From positions 4,695,501-4,759,500 of the forward strand of contig NZ_CP029190.1 of NCBI RefSeq assembly GCF_008642295.1: DNA of 64,000 bases. The letters run 5' to 3'. How positions within the stretch are numbered: position 1 is the stretch's first letter; every line of letters starts with the position of its first letter. This DNA comes from Streptomyces venezuelae (GTDB taxonomy: Bacteria; Actinomycetota; Actinomycetes; Streptomycetales; Streptomycetaceae). Both the position numbers and the translations under genes were made by a program. Positions 42,353 to 51,198 of this stretch are shown here, piece after piece. The notes under the pieces are model-generated. The model was not told the DNA's origin. It saw nothing but the letters and a program-made list of their open reading frames with translations, and did not search any database.

Positions 42353-44259
42353 TCGTACAGCTCCTCTTCGGCGAGGTACTTGACCAGCTCTTCCTTCTCG
42401 AAGAGGGCCAGCAGGTCGGGGCGGATGGGCTCGGTACGGGTGCGGACCAGGCGGATGCGGTCGGCGGCCGGGTCGGCGGGGGTCGGGTCGACGGGGTGGC
42501 AGACCAGGTTGACCGGCCGCCAGTCGCGGTCCATCGCCGGGCAGTCCTCGCGGGTGTGGCCGCCGCGGCTCTCGGTGCGCTCCAGCGCGGCCCGGGCCAC
42601 GCATTCGCTGACCAGCAGCATGTTCCGCAGGTCCAGGGCCAGGTGCCAGCCCGGGTTGAACTGGCGGTGCCCCTCGACCCCGGCGCGGGCGGCACGGACC
42701 CGCAGGGCCCGCAGCCGGCCGAGGGCCTGCTGCATCTCGCCCTCCCGGCGGATGATGCCCACCAGGTCGTTCATGGTCTGCTGGAGCTCCTGGTGGAGGG
42801 TGTACGGGTTCTCCGCGCCCTCGTCCGCGTGGAAGGGGGCCAGGGCCTCGGCCGCCGCCTCGTCCACCTGGGACTGCGAGACCGCGGGCCGGGCGCGCTC
42901 CGCCGCGTGTTCCGTCGCGTACTCCGCCGCGTGCTGCCCCGCCCGGCGGCCGAAGACGAGCAGGTCGGAGAGGGAGTTGCCGCCCAGGCGGTTCGAGCCG
43001 TGCATGCCGCCGGCCACCTCCCCGGCCGCGAACAGGCCCGGTACGCCGACGGTGGCGGCGGTGTCGGAGTCGACCGCGATCCCGCCCATCACGTAGTGGC
43101 AGGTCGGGCCGACCTCCATGGGTTCGGCGGTGATGTCCACGTCCGCCAGTTCCTTGAACTGGTGGTACATCGACGGCAGCCGGCGCTTGATCTTCTCGGC
43201 CGGCATCCGGGTGGACACGTCCAGGTAGACGCCGCCGTGCGGGGTGCCCCGGCCCGCCTTGACCTCGGAGTTGATGGCGCGGGCCACCTCGTCGCGGGGG
43301 AGCAGTTCGGGGGGCCGCCGGTTGTTGTCCGGGTCCTCGTACCAGCGGTCGCCCTCGGCCTCCGACTCGGCGTACTTCTCCTTGAAGACGTCCGGGACGT
43401 AGTCGAACATGAACCGCCGGCCCTCGCTGTTGCGCAGGACGCCGCCGTCGCCGCGGACGGACTCCGTGACGAGGATGCCCTTGACCGACGGGGGCCAGAC
43501 CATGCCGGTCGGGTGGAACTGCACGAACTCCATGTTGAGGAGCGGCGCCCCGGCGAGGAGGGCCAGGGCGTGGCCGTCGCCGGTGTACTCCCAGGAGTTG
43601 GAGGTGGTCTTGAAGGACTTGCCGATGCCACCGGTGGCCAGCACGACGGCCGGGGCCTCCAGGACGAAGAAACGGCCGGATTCGCGTTCGTAGCAGAAGG
43701 TGCCCGAGACCTTCTCGCCGTCCTTCAAGACACGGGTGACCGTGCATTCCTGGAAGACCTTCAGGCGGGCCTCGTAGTCCCCGTACTCCGCGAAGTCCTG
43801 CTGCTGGAGCTGGACGATCTTCTGCTGGAGGGTGCGGATCAGCTCCAGGCCGGTCCGGTCGCCCACATGGGCCAGCCGCGGGTACTCGTGGCCGCCGAAG
43901 TTGCGCTGGGAGATCCTCCCGTCGGGCGTGCGGTCGAACAGCGCGCCCCAGGTCTCCAGTTCCCAGACCCGGTCCGGTGCCTCCTTCGCGTGCAGCTCGG
44001 CCATCCGCCACTGGTTGAGGAACTTCCCGCCGCGCATGGTGTCGCGGAAGTGGACCTGCCAGTTGTCGCCCTCGTTGACATTGCCCATGGAGGCGGCGAT
44101 GCCGCCCTCGGCCATCACCGTGTGGGCCTTGCCGAACAGGGACTTGCAGATCACCGCGGTACGGGCACCCCGCTCGCGGGCCTCGATCGCGGCACGCAGC
44201 CCGGCGCCTCCCGCGCCGACCACGACCACGTCCCACTGCTGCCGGTCGACTTGAGCCAT
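42349..44259 (-). CDS. sdhA: Succinate dehydrogenase/fumarate reductase flavoprotein
   Basis: 636 aa. FAD-binding DVVVVGAGGAGLRAAIEA at the N-terminus. GKAHTVMAEGGIAASMG carries the His that covalently binds FAD. The substrate-capping domain includes HPTGMVWPPSVKGILVTESVRGDGG. MGGIAVDSDTAATVGVPGLFAAGEVAGG is the second FAD region with the usual G-E motif, and SNRLGGNSLSDLLVFGRRAG is the conserved C-proximal stretch. It oxidises succinate in the TCA cycle or reduces fumarate. It follows sdhC by 1 bp and overlaps sdhB, giving tightly coupled subunit synthesis. Confidence 0.96.
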   Translation of the reverse strand: MAQVDRQQWDVVVVGAGGAGLRAAIEARERGARTAVICKSLFGKAHTVMAEGGIAASMGNVNEGDNWQVHFRDTMRGGKFLNQWRMAELHAKEAPDRVWELETWGALFDRTPDGRISQRNFGGHEYPRLAHVGDRTGLELIRTLQQKIVQLQQQDFAEYGDYEARLKVFQECTVTRVLKDGEKVSGTFCYERESGRFFVLEAPAVVLATGGIGKSFKTTSNSWEYTGDGHALALLAGAPLLNMEFVQFHPTGMVWPPSVKGILVTESVRGDGGVLRNSEGRRFMFDYVPDVFKEKYAESEAEGDRWYEDPDNNRRPPELLPRDEVARAINSEVKAGRGTPHGGVYLDVSTRMPAEKIKRRLPSMYHQFKELADVDITAEPMEVGPTCHYVMGGIAVDSDTAATVGVPGLFAAGEVAGGMHGSNRLGGNSLSDLLVFGRRAGQHAAEYATEHAAERARPAVSQSQVDEAAAEALAPFHADEGAENPYTLHQELQQTMNDLVGIIRREGEMQQALGRLRALRVRAARAGVEGHRQFNPGWHLALDLRNMLLVSECVARAALERTESRGGHTREDCPAMDRDWRPVNLVCHPVDPTPADPAADRIRLVRTRTEPIRPDLLALFEKEELVKYLAEEELYE

Positions 44260-44260
44260 G

Positions 44261-45082
44261 TCAGAAGATCCTCGGGTCGGTGATCGCGCCGGTGGCGAGC
44301 AGGTACACGTACAGGTCGCAGAGCGCCACGCTGACCAGTGAGGCCCAGGCCAGCTGTGCGTGACGGGAGTTGAGCTTCCCGGCCCATCCCCACATCCGGT
44401 AGCGCACCGGGTGCTTCGAGAAGTGCCGCAGCCGGCCGCCGATGATGTGCCGGCAGGAGTGGCAGGACAGGGTGTACGCCCAGATCAGCACGCTGTTGGC
44501 GAGGAAGATCAAGGTGCCGAGGCCCATGTGGCCCCACTCGTACTGATCGTTTCGGAAGGTCAGCACGGTGTCGTAGGTGAGGATGGCCGCGACCGGCACC
44601 GCCGCGTAGAAGAAGTAGCGGTGCATGTTCTGGAAGATCAGCGGGAAGCGGGTCTCACCGGTGTACTTCGCGTGCGGTTCGGCGACCGCGCAGGCCGGGG
44701 GCGAGGCCCAGAAGCCCCGGTAGTAGGCCTTGCGGTAGTAGTAGCAGGTCAGCCGGAAACCGAGCGGGAAGACCAGGATCAGCAGGGCGGGGGAGAGGAC
44801 CCACCAGCTGCCGAAGATCTCCCAGTTGGGGCCGTCCTTCATGGGGACGCAGTTCTCCGCCAGACAGGGCGAGTAGAACGGCGAGACGTACGGTGCCGCG
44901 TAGTAGTCGGCGTTCGCGAAGGCCCGCCAGGTCGAGTAGACGATGAAGGCGAGCAGTCCGGCCGCGGTGGCGGCGGGGGCCAGCCACCAGCGGTCGGTGC
45001 GAAGGTGCCGGGCCGCGATCGCGGCCCGGGAGGCGTCCTGGACGCCGGTCAGCTGACGGGGTGGTTCAGTGCCTGTGGCCAA
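44261..45082 (-). CDS. sdhC: Succinate dehydrogenase membrane anchor (cytochrome b-type)
   Basis: 273 aa from a TTG with GGAG upstream; no better start is seen. About five hydrophobic helices: WLAPAATAAGLLAFIVYSTW, WVLSPALLILVFPLGFRLTC, YFFYAAVPVAAILTYDTVLT, GLGTLIFLANSVLIWAYTLSC and AWASLVSVALCDLYVYLLAT. His residues near the second to fourth helices (HRYFF, SCHSCRHIIGG) are candidate haem ligands. A CPMKDG-type Cys-containing loop (SPCLAENCVPMKDG) lies between helices 1 and 2. It anchors SdhAB and passes electrons to menaquinone. First gene of the operon. Confidence 0.9.
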   Translation of the reverse strand: MATGTEPPRQLTGVQDASRAAIAARHLRTDRWWLAPAATAAGLLAFIVYSTWRAFANADYYAAPYVSPFYSPCLAENCVPMKDGPNWEIFGSWWVLSPALLILVFPLGFRLTCYYYRKAYYRGFWASPPACAVAEPHAKYTGETRFPLIFQNMHRYFFYAAVPVAAILTYDTVLTFRNDQYEWGHMGLGTLIFLANSVLIWAYTLSCHSCRHIIGGRLRHFSKHPVRYRMWGWAGKLNSRHAQLAWASLVSVALCDLYVYLLATGAITDPRIF

Positions 45083-45222
45083 AGGGAACTCCGGGAGGAG
45101 TGGTCAGGGGTGGCCCAGGAGACCCAGCCGCCGGTCGGTGGGCGGCTGGGCCTGATGGGGTGCGTGTGTTCGGTTGGTGATGCCGTGATGCTGTGAATCC
45201 GTGGTGCTCGGCGGGTGGCCGG

Positions 45223-45444
45223 TCAGGGTGCGCGGCGATCTCGGGCGCCGAGGCCCTCGTCGTCGGTGTCCGTCCACAGCGCGTTGTCGTACGGCGTGTC
45301 CGGGATGGAGACCATCCGGGACGCGTCCGGCGCCTTGGGGGCGGTCGGTGCTTGCCTGGCGACGTCCTGCTCCAGCCGCTCGACCGAGCGGATCAGATCG
45401 TTCAGGTTGCGCCGTACGGCCGTCAAATCGTCCTGCAGGGACAT
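45223..45444 (-). CDS. Small conserved hypothetical protein
   Basis: 73 aa. The first half is a basic/acidic amphipathic helix (LTAVRRNLNDLIRSVERLEQDV), the middle is Ala/Pro-rich, and the end (RMVSIPDTPYDNALWTDTDDEGLG) is acidic. No transmembrane or export signal. I recognise it as a short protein conserved beside the sdh operon in Streptomyces but know no function. GGGACATG sits at the start without a strong Shine-Dalgarno. Confidence 0.72.
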   Translation of the reverse strand: MSLQDDLTAVRRNLNDLIRSVERLEQDVARQAPTAPKAPDASRMVSIPDTPYDNALWTDTDDEGLGARDRRAP

Positions 45445-45798
45445 GACTTGCCCTCACTTCCGCAGGTTGCGGTGGCAACGCTCATGTGCGCCTGCGAGTG
45501 TTGCGCCTCACGTCCCCTGTTGTGAAGGGACGTGCAGCGATTACGGGCGCGCAGGCGCAATCTGTGCGCCCCTCCCCGCACCTATTTTCGTCCCTCTTCC
45601 GGAGGAATGCCCGTCCGCCCCGGTCGCGGGATTGGTCCGCACGGGTGGGGTTCGCGGCGTGGCGCGGGCCGGCTGCGGGAGCTGCGGGCGGCCGTGGATT
45701 TCAGTGGGTTTCGACATCAGTGTGATCAGCTCCATATACCGCCATACGTGATCACGTACGCGAACCCGTACGCCCCGCCCGCCCCGGAGGTACCACCC
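45445..45798. other. Promoter region of the peptide-binding lipoprotein gene
   Basis: 354 bp, no gene seen. CACGTCCC (45509-45516) and GGGACGTG (45527-45534) form an inverted repeat, and a 14-bp palindrome lies at 45745. Either could be an operator, and both lie within reach of the divergent small gene. Confidence 0.5.
45745..45758. promoter_or_regulatory. 14-bp perfect palindrome, possible operator
   Basis: TACGTGATCACGTA, 40 bp before the lipoprotein ATG. Perfect symmetry without a spacer suggests a dimeric repressor site. The regulator is unknown. Confidence 0.45.
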
Positions 45799-48486
45799 AT
45801 GTCCCAGAGCCAGAGAAGGCGTAGATCCATGGCTTCCATGGCGCTGCTGACCTCGGGCGTCCTGGCGCTGCCGCTGCTCGCCGGCTGCAGCTCCGGCGAG
45901 GACGAGGGCGGCGCCGTCGCCGCCGGCCCGGACATCGCGACCACCGCCCGGGAACTGGTGGCCGACGGGGGTGTGGTGCGCTGGGCGGTGGACTCGCTGC
46001 CGGAGACCCTGAACACCTTCCAGGCCGATGCCGACGCGACCACCTCCCGGATCGCAGGGGCGGTGCTGCCGCAGCTCTTCGTGCTGGACGAGAAGGGCCG
46101 GCCGGTGGCCAATCCGGACTACCTGGAGAAGGCGGAGATCGTCGAGCGCGAGCCCAAGCAGGTCGTGCTGTACAAGCTCAATCAGCAGGCGGTGTGGAGC
46201 GACGGCCGGGAGATCGGGGCGCCCGACTTCCTCGCCCAGTGGCGGGCGCTGAACGGCAAGGACTCGGCGTACTGGACGGCCCGCAACGCCGGCTACGACC
46301 GGATCGAGAAGATCGAGCGCGGCGCCAGCGACCTGGAGGTCAAGGTCACCTTCGGGAAGCCGTACGCCGACTGGCAGTCGCTGTTCACCCCGCTCTACCC
46401 GAAGCAGGTCACCGGGACCCCGGACGCCTTCAACGAGGGGGCCCGGGGAACGCTGAAGGTGACCGCCGGGCCCTTCACCCTCGGCACGATCGACAAGAAG
46501 ACCGGGACCGCGGCCCTGTCCCGGAACCCGCGCTGGTGGGGCCGGCCGGCCAAGCTGGACACGCTGGTCCTGACCGCCGTACCGAGGGCCGGCCGGCCGT
46601 CGGCGCTGGCGGCCGGGACGGTGGACCTGGCCGAGGTCGACCGGGCGGGCGCGGACCGGATCGCGAAGGCCCACCGGGAGGCCGCCCAGAAGGCCGCCCA
46701 GAAGACCGCCCCGGCCCACGGTCCCGCCGCCGACCTCACCGTGGCCCAGGCCACCCGCTCCTGGGCGCTGGCCCACGGGGCGGACCAGGAGAAGGCGGCG
46801 GAGGAGCAGGAGGCCCGGAGGAAGGCCGCCGCCGCGGTGCAGAAGTACGCCGACGAGCAGGTGGCGCTGCGCCGCTTCACGGTGCGCAAGTCCCTGGAGC
46901 CCGTGTACACGCAGCTGGCGCTGAACGGGGCGTCCGGGCCACTGGCCGACGAGCGGGTGCGGCGGGCGGTGGCCCGCGCCCTGGACCGGCAGGCGCTGGC
47001 CGAGATCGTGCTGAAGCCGCTGGGGCTGCCGGCGAAGCCGGTGGGCAGCCACCTGGCCCTGGCGGGCCAGCGGGCGTACGCCGACAACAGCGGCGCCCTG
47101 GGGGACCAGGACACCCAGGCGGCCCAGGCGCTGCTCGCGGACGCGGGCTGGCGCAAGGGCGGCAAGGTCACCGTGCCGGCGGGCACCAAGGCGGGCGGCG
47201 AGTCGGAGAAGAAGGACGACGAGAAGCGGCCCCCGGGGCCGGGCACCGGCAACGACGGCCTGTACATCGTGGGCCAGGACGACGAACGCAACGGCGACCT
47301 GCCGGCAGCGGCCCGCCGGGCGCCGCTGCCGGGCGGGCTGCGGGCCATGGGTGCGCCCGCGTGGCAGCGGACCGCCGCCGCGGCTCCGCGGGCCGTACCG
47401 GCCGCGCTGGCGCGGACCGCTCCGGCCTTCGGGTTCGCGGTCGCGGCGCCGGCACCGGCGGCGGCATGGGCCTGGGCGCCGGCCGCGGCGGCCGGCCGGG
47501 ACGACGGGGCCAACGGCGCCCGCCCGCCGAAGGCCCTCGCCAGGCCCGCGGAGCCCGGTGACCAGTCCGGGCCGGAGGGCAGCAGCGGGGAAGGCCTGCC
47601 GGTGGAGGAGGCGGTGCCCGAGGGCGGCCTGTACGCCCCCGACGGGGAGATCGTCGACGCCGACGGGTTCGCGGTGGGCACCGAGACCGCCGAGGAGCCG
47701 CCGGCCGGCCTCGCCCCGGCCCCGCTCGCCGATCAGCAGGACGCCCCGATGCTCACCCAGGCGGACGCCTTGGACGACGGCAAGCGCAATCCGGTCCGGG
47801 ACGGCCGGGCGCCGGAGGCCGCGGCGGGGGAGGCCGCGGCGGCGGACGGAGCGGAGACCAAGGCCAGCGGGGCACCCGCGGCTCCCGCCAAGCAGGCGGC
47901 GCAGAACTCCGCCGCGACCGTCCTCGCCAAGGACGGCAAGCCGCTGAATCTGCGGTTCGTGCTCCCCTCCGGCCCCGGCTCGGAGTCGCTGCGGGCGGTC
48001 GGCGAGCGGATCGCCGGGATGCTCCGCACCCTCGGCATCGGCACGGAGCTGACCAAGGTCGCCGACGAGAGCTTCTTCAAGGACCACATCGCCTCCGGCC
48101 AGTACGACCTGGCCCTGTACTCCTGGCCCGCCACCGCCTTCCCCGCCACCGACGCCCGGCCGATCTTCGCCAAGCCGGAGCCGGCCGCGGACGGCTCGCT
48201 GCTGGTCGAGCAGAACTACACCCGGGTCGGCACCGACCACATCGACCAGCTCTTCGACCAGGCGCTCGGCGAGCTCGACGAGGACCAGGCCCGGGAGCTG
48301 ATGAAGAAGGCCGACGCCCGGATCTGGGCGGCTGCCGGATCGATTCCTCTCTACCAGCGGCCCGAGCTGGTCGCCGCCAAGACCGGCCTGGTCAACGCCG
48401 GCGCCTTCGGCCTCGGCTCCCCCCGCTACCAGGACATCGGCTGGAAGAAGCCCGCCCCGGCCAAGGAAAAGAACGCGAAGAAGTAG
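45799..48486 (+). CDS. Family 5 peptide-binding lipoprotein with a large insertion
   Basis: 895 aa. Lipobox LPLLAGC (Cys30) after an Arg-rich n-region and hydrophobic core. SBP family 5 features: VRWAVDSLPETLNTF, YKLNQQAVWSDGREIGAPDFL and VRRAVARALDRQALAEIVLKP. Normal family members are 520-600 aa. Here about 250 residues (encoded roughly 47165-47920) interrupt the second lobe between LLADAGWRKGG and LAKDGKPLNLRFVLPSG; they are Ala/Pro/Gly-rich and low in complexity. It likely binds oligopeptides outside the cell. No permease gene is adjacent; the bldK and second Opp systems downstream may be partners. ATG 45799 has GGAGG upstream. Confidence 0.9.
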   Translation: MSQSQRRRRSMASMALLTSGVLALPLLAGCSSGEDEGGAVAAGPDIATTARELVADGGVVRWAVDSLPETLNTFQADADATTSRIAGAVLPQLFVLDEKGRPVANPDYLEKAEIVEREPKQVVLYKLNQQAVWSDGREIGAPDFLAQWRALNGKDSAYWTARNAGYDRIEKIERGASDLEVKVTFGKPYADWQSLFTPLYPKQVTGTPDAFNEGARGTLKVTAGPFTLGTIDKKTGTAALSRNPRWWGRPAKLDTLVLTAVPRAGRPSALAAGTVDLAEVDRAGADRIAKAHREAAQKAAQKTAPAHGPAADLTVAQATRSWALAHGADQEKAAEEQEARRKAAAAVQKYADEQVALRRFTVRKSLEPVYTQLALNGASGPLADERVRRAVARALDRQALAEIVLKPLGLPAKPVGSHLALAGQRAYADNSGALGDQDTQAAQALLADAGWRKGGKVTVPAGTKAGGESEKKDDEKRPPGPGTGNDGLYIVGQDDERNGDLPAAARRAPLPGGLRAMGAPAWQRTAAAAPRAVPAALARTAPAFGFAVAAPAPAAAWAWAPAAAAGRDDGANGARPPKALARPAEPGDQSGPEGSSGEGLPVEEAVPEGGLYAPDGEIVDADGFAVGTETAEEPPAGLAPAPLADQQDAPMLTQADALDDGKRNPVRDGRAPEAAAGEAAAADGAETKASGAPAAPAKQAAQNSAATVLAKDGKPLNLRFVLPSGPGSESLRAVGERIAGMLRTLGIGTELTKVADESFFKDHIASGQYDLALYSWPATAFPATDARPIFAKPEPAADGSLLVEQNYTRVGTDHIDQLFDQALGELDEDQARELMKKADARIWAAAGSIPLYQRPELVAAKTGLVNAGAFGLGSPRYQDIGWKKPAPAKEKNAKK

Positions 48487-48803
48487 TGGCGGCCCCGTGG
48501 AGACGGGGTGAACTCACGGGTCACTAGCTCAGATGTGACTCAATTCGCTTGCCCGCCGGATGCCCGGCGGGCAAGGTCGTACCTGCCCATTGACCCGGCA
48601 TTTCCCCGTGGTTCCCGGCCCCCGTCCCGGGCCCCCTCCCCACCCCGATCCTCATCCGTACGGCCTCTTGACAGACCCCCCGGCAGGCGGTTCCCGCCAC
48701 GCGACGTACCATGGGGTAAGGCCGTGGCAGGTTTTCCGCCCGGCAGAGGCTCGCGTACCAGGCCGTACGCGACGCCATCCACGATCCCGGGAGAAGCGCC
48801 GAA
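48487..48803. other. Intergenic region between lipoprotein gene and typA
   Basis: 317 bp. A terminator hairpin lies near 48548-48575. The remainder is C-rich and probably contains the typA promoter, which I cannot pin down. No gene seen. Confidence 0.5.
48548..48575. terminator. Terminator hairpin
   Basis: A perfect 12-bp stem (48548-48559 with 48564-48575) and a 4-nt loop, about 60 bp after the lipoprotein gene. Confidence 0.8.
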
Positions 48804-50708
48804 GTGCCCACGCGCCACGACATCCGTAACGTCGCCATCGTCGCCCACGTCGATCATGGCAAGACGACCATCGTCGATGCCATGCTCAAGCAGGCCGGTG
48901 CCTTCGCCGCCCACCAGCAGCTCGACGACCGCATGATGGACTCGAACGACCTGGAGCGTGAGAAGGGCATCACGATCCTCGCCAAGAACACGGCGGTGAA
49001 GTATCACCCCAAGGACGGCGGGGCCCCGATCACGATCAACATCATCGACACCCCCGGCCACGCCGACTTCGGTGGCGAGGTCGAGCGCGGTCTGTCGATG
49101 GTCGACGCCGTCGTTCTGCTGGTGGACGCCTCCGAGGGTCCGCTGCCCCAGACCCGCTTCGTCCTCCGCAAGGCGCTCCAGCAGCGGAAGCCGGTCATCC
49201 TCTGCATCAACAAGACGGACCGCCCGGACTCCCGGATCGACGAGGTCGTCAACGAGACCTACGACCTGTTCCTGGACCTGGACGCCGACGAGGACCAGAT
49301 CGAGTTCCCGATCGTCTACGCCTGCGGCCGTGACGGCATCGCCTCGCTGACCAAGCCGGAGGACGGCACCGTCCCCGCCGACAGCGAGAACCTGGAGCCG
49401 TTCTTCTCCACCATCCTGGAGCACGTCCCGGCCCCGGTGTACGACGAGGAGGCCCCCCTCCAGGCCCACGTCACCAACCTGGACGCCGACAACTTCCTCG
49501 GCCGTATCGCGCTGCTCCGCGTCGAGCAGGGCGAGCTCCGCAAGGGCCAGACGGTCGCGTGGATCAAGCGTGACGGCACCATCTCCAACGTCCGCATCAC
49601 CGAGCTGATGATGACCGAGGCGCTCACCCGCAAGCCGGCCGAGGTGGCCGGCCCCGGTGACATCTGCGCGGTCGCCGGTATCCCCGACATCATGATCGGC
49701 GAGACCCTGGCCGACCCGGAGAACCCGATCGCCCTGCCGCTGATCACGGTGGACGAGCCGGCCATCTCCATGGTCATCGGCACCAACACCTCCCCGATGG
49801 TCGGCCGTGGTGGCTCCGGCAAGGGCGCGGACGCCAAGGCCGCGGTCAAGGACCGCAAGGTCACCGCCCGCCAGGTCAAGGACCGCCTCGACCGCGAGCT
49901 CATCGGCAACGTCTCGCTGCGCGTGCTCGACACCGAGCGCCCGGACGCCTGGGAGGTGCAGGGCCGCGGTGAGCTGGCGCTGGCGATCCTGGTCGAGCAG
50001 ATGCGCCGCGAGGGCTTCGAGCTGACCATCGGCAAGCCGCAGGTCGTCACCAAGGAGGTCGACGGCAAGACGTACGAGCCGGTCGAGCGCATGACGATCG
50101 ACGTGCCCGAGGAGCACATGGGCGCCGTCACGCAGCTCATGGGCGTCCGCAAGGGCCGGATGGACAACATGTCCAACCACGGTTCGGGCTGGGTCCGCAT
50201 GGAGTTCGTGGTGCCGTCCCGCGGCCTCATCGGCTTCCGTACCGAGTTCCTGACCCAGACCCGCGGCACCGGCATCGGCCACTCGATCCACGAGGGTCAC
50301 GAGCCGTGGTTCGGCCAGCTGGTCACCCGCAACAACGGCTCCCTGGTCGCCGACCGCGCCGGCGCGGTCACCGCGTTCGCGATGACCAACCTGCAGGAGC
50401 GCGGCGTGCTGTTCACCGACCCCGGCACCGAGGTGTACGAGGGCATGATCGTCGGCGAGAACTCGCGCGCCGACGACATGGACGTGAACATCACCAAGGA
50501 GAAGAAGCTCACCAACATGCGCTCCTCCTCGGCCGACACCTTCGAGGCGATCGTCCCGCCGCGCAAGCTGTCGCTGGAGCAGTCCCTGGAGTTCTGCCGC
50601 GACGACGAGTGCGTCGAGGTGACCCCGGAGGCCGTCCGCATCCGCAAGGTCGTCCTGGACCAGAAGGAGCGCTCGCGCACGGCGTCGCGCGCCAAGTCCG
50701 CCAAGTAG
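48804..50708 (+). CDS. typA: Translational GTPase TypA/BipA
   Basis: 634 aa from a GTG. G domain: HVDHGKTT (residues 16-23), LEREKGITI (effector region), DTPGHADFGGEV and NKTDRPDSR. EF-G-like domains II, III and V follow, with the TypA-specific C-terminal domain (RSSSADTFEAIVPPRKLSLEQSLEF). It acts on the ribosome during stress or low temperature and in 50S assembly. It lies upstream of the bldK operon as in other streptomycetes; a strong terminator separates the two. Confidence 0.97.
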   Translation: MPTRHDIRNVAIVAHVDHGKTTIVDAMLKQAGAFAAHQQLDDRMMDSNDLEREKGITILAKNTAVKYHPKDGGAPITINIIDTPGHADFGGEVERGLSMVDAVVLLVDASEGPLPQTRFVLRKALQQRKPVILCINKTDRPDSRIDEVVNETYDLFLDLDADEDQIEFPIVYACGRDGIASLTKPEDGTVPADSENLEPFFSTILEHVPAPVYDEEAPLQAHVTNLDADNFLGRIALLRVEQGELRKGQTVAWIKRDGTISNVRITELMMTEALTRKPAEVAGPGDICAVAGIPDIMIGETLADPENPIALPLITVDEPAISMVIGTNTSPMVGRGGSGKGADAKAAVKDRKVTARQVKDRLDRELIGNVSLRVLDTERPDAWEVQGRGELALAILVEQMRREGFELTIGKPQVVTKEVDGKTYEPVERMTIDVPEEHMGAVTQLMGVRKGRMDNMSNHGSGWVRMEFVVPSRGLIGFRTEFLTQTRGTGIGHSIHEGHEPWFGQLVTRNNGSLVADRAGAVTAFAMTNLQERGVLFTDPGTEVYEGMIVGENSRADDMDVNITKEKKLTNMRSSSADTFEAIVPPRKLSLEQSLEFCRDDECVEVTPEAVRIRKVVLDQKERSRTASRAKSAK

Positions 50709-51126
50709 CCAGCAGCCGCTTGGTTTTACCGCGCGTTCACAGCCCCTCTGTCACGGTTCTCCGTGGCAGGGGGGCTGTTCGCATTTGTCAAACGGATTAT
50801 CTCGTTCAGGTGTCCGCATAGCGACCGTCACACTCCGGAAGGTGTGCTAACAGTCCGTTTCGGGTGTGTCTGTCTCTGCTCGCTTTGTCCGGATTTCGGT
50901 TTTCTGACCTGGGTCGATGTTGTGAAAACGAGACCACTTAGATGTGGTTTACGGTCAGGCCGTCCCTGAGGATGGCTCCAATGAGCTCGGGTCAATGGGT
51001 CATGCACTGTGGGGAGTGCCGACTCACGAGCACACTTGGGGTACTGGAGATCTAGCCGTCAGGGGTGTCGGCGATCCCTCTGAGTGCCCCTCACGTAGTG
51101 ACAAGTGAACTCATGAGGAGGACCCC
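50709..51126. other. Upstream region of the bldK operon
   Basis: About 420 bp. The typA terminator occupies 50739-50778. The remaining roughly 350 bp are less GC-rich than flanking genes, as expected of a regulated promoter region. Candidate -35/-10 elements are too ambiguous to name. Confidence 0.5.
50739..50778. terminator. typA terminator
   Basis: An 18-bp stem with two G-U pairs (50739-50756 with 50761-50778) and a 4-nt loop, about 30 bp behind typA. Confidence 0.85.
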
Positions 51127-51198
51127 ATGCGTGGTGCCAAAAGCGCCAACTGGGTCACGTGCGCGACTGTGATCGCTCTGGGGGCGACGCGATCGTGA
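51127..51198 (+). CDS. Signal-peptide-like leader ORF coupled to bldKA
   Basis: 23 codons from an ATG with a very strong Shine-Dalgarno (GAGGAGGA, 5 bases away). The product begins MRGAKSANWV and continues CATVIALGATRS. This closely resembles the lipoprotein signal peptide of the second Opp system's binding protein (MRGATHAKWA... ALAATACGG), and the frame stops exactly where the lipobox Cys would be. Its TGA overlaps the bldKA GTG (GTGA), so ribosomes should pass from one to the other. It is either the remnant of a deleted substrate-binding-protein gene or a functional leader peptide. Confidence 0.65.
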   Translation: MRGAKSANWVTCATVIALGATRS

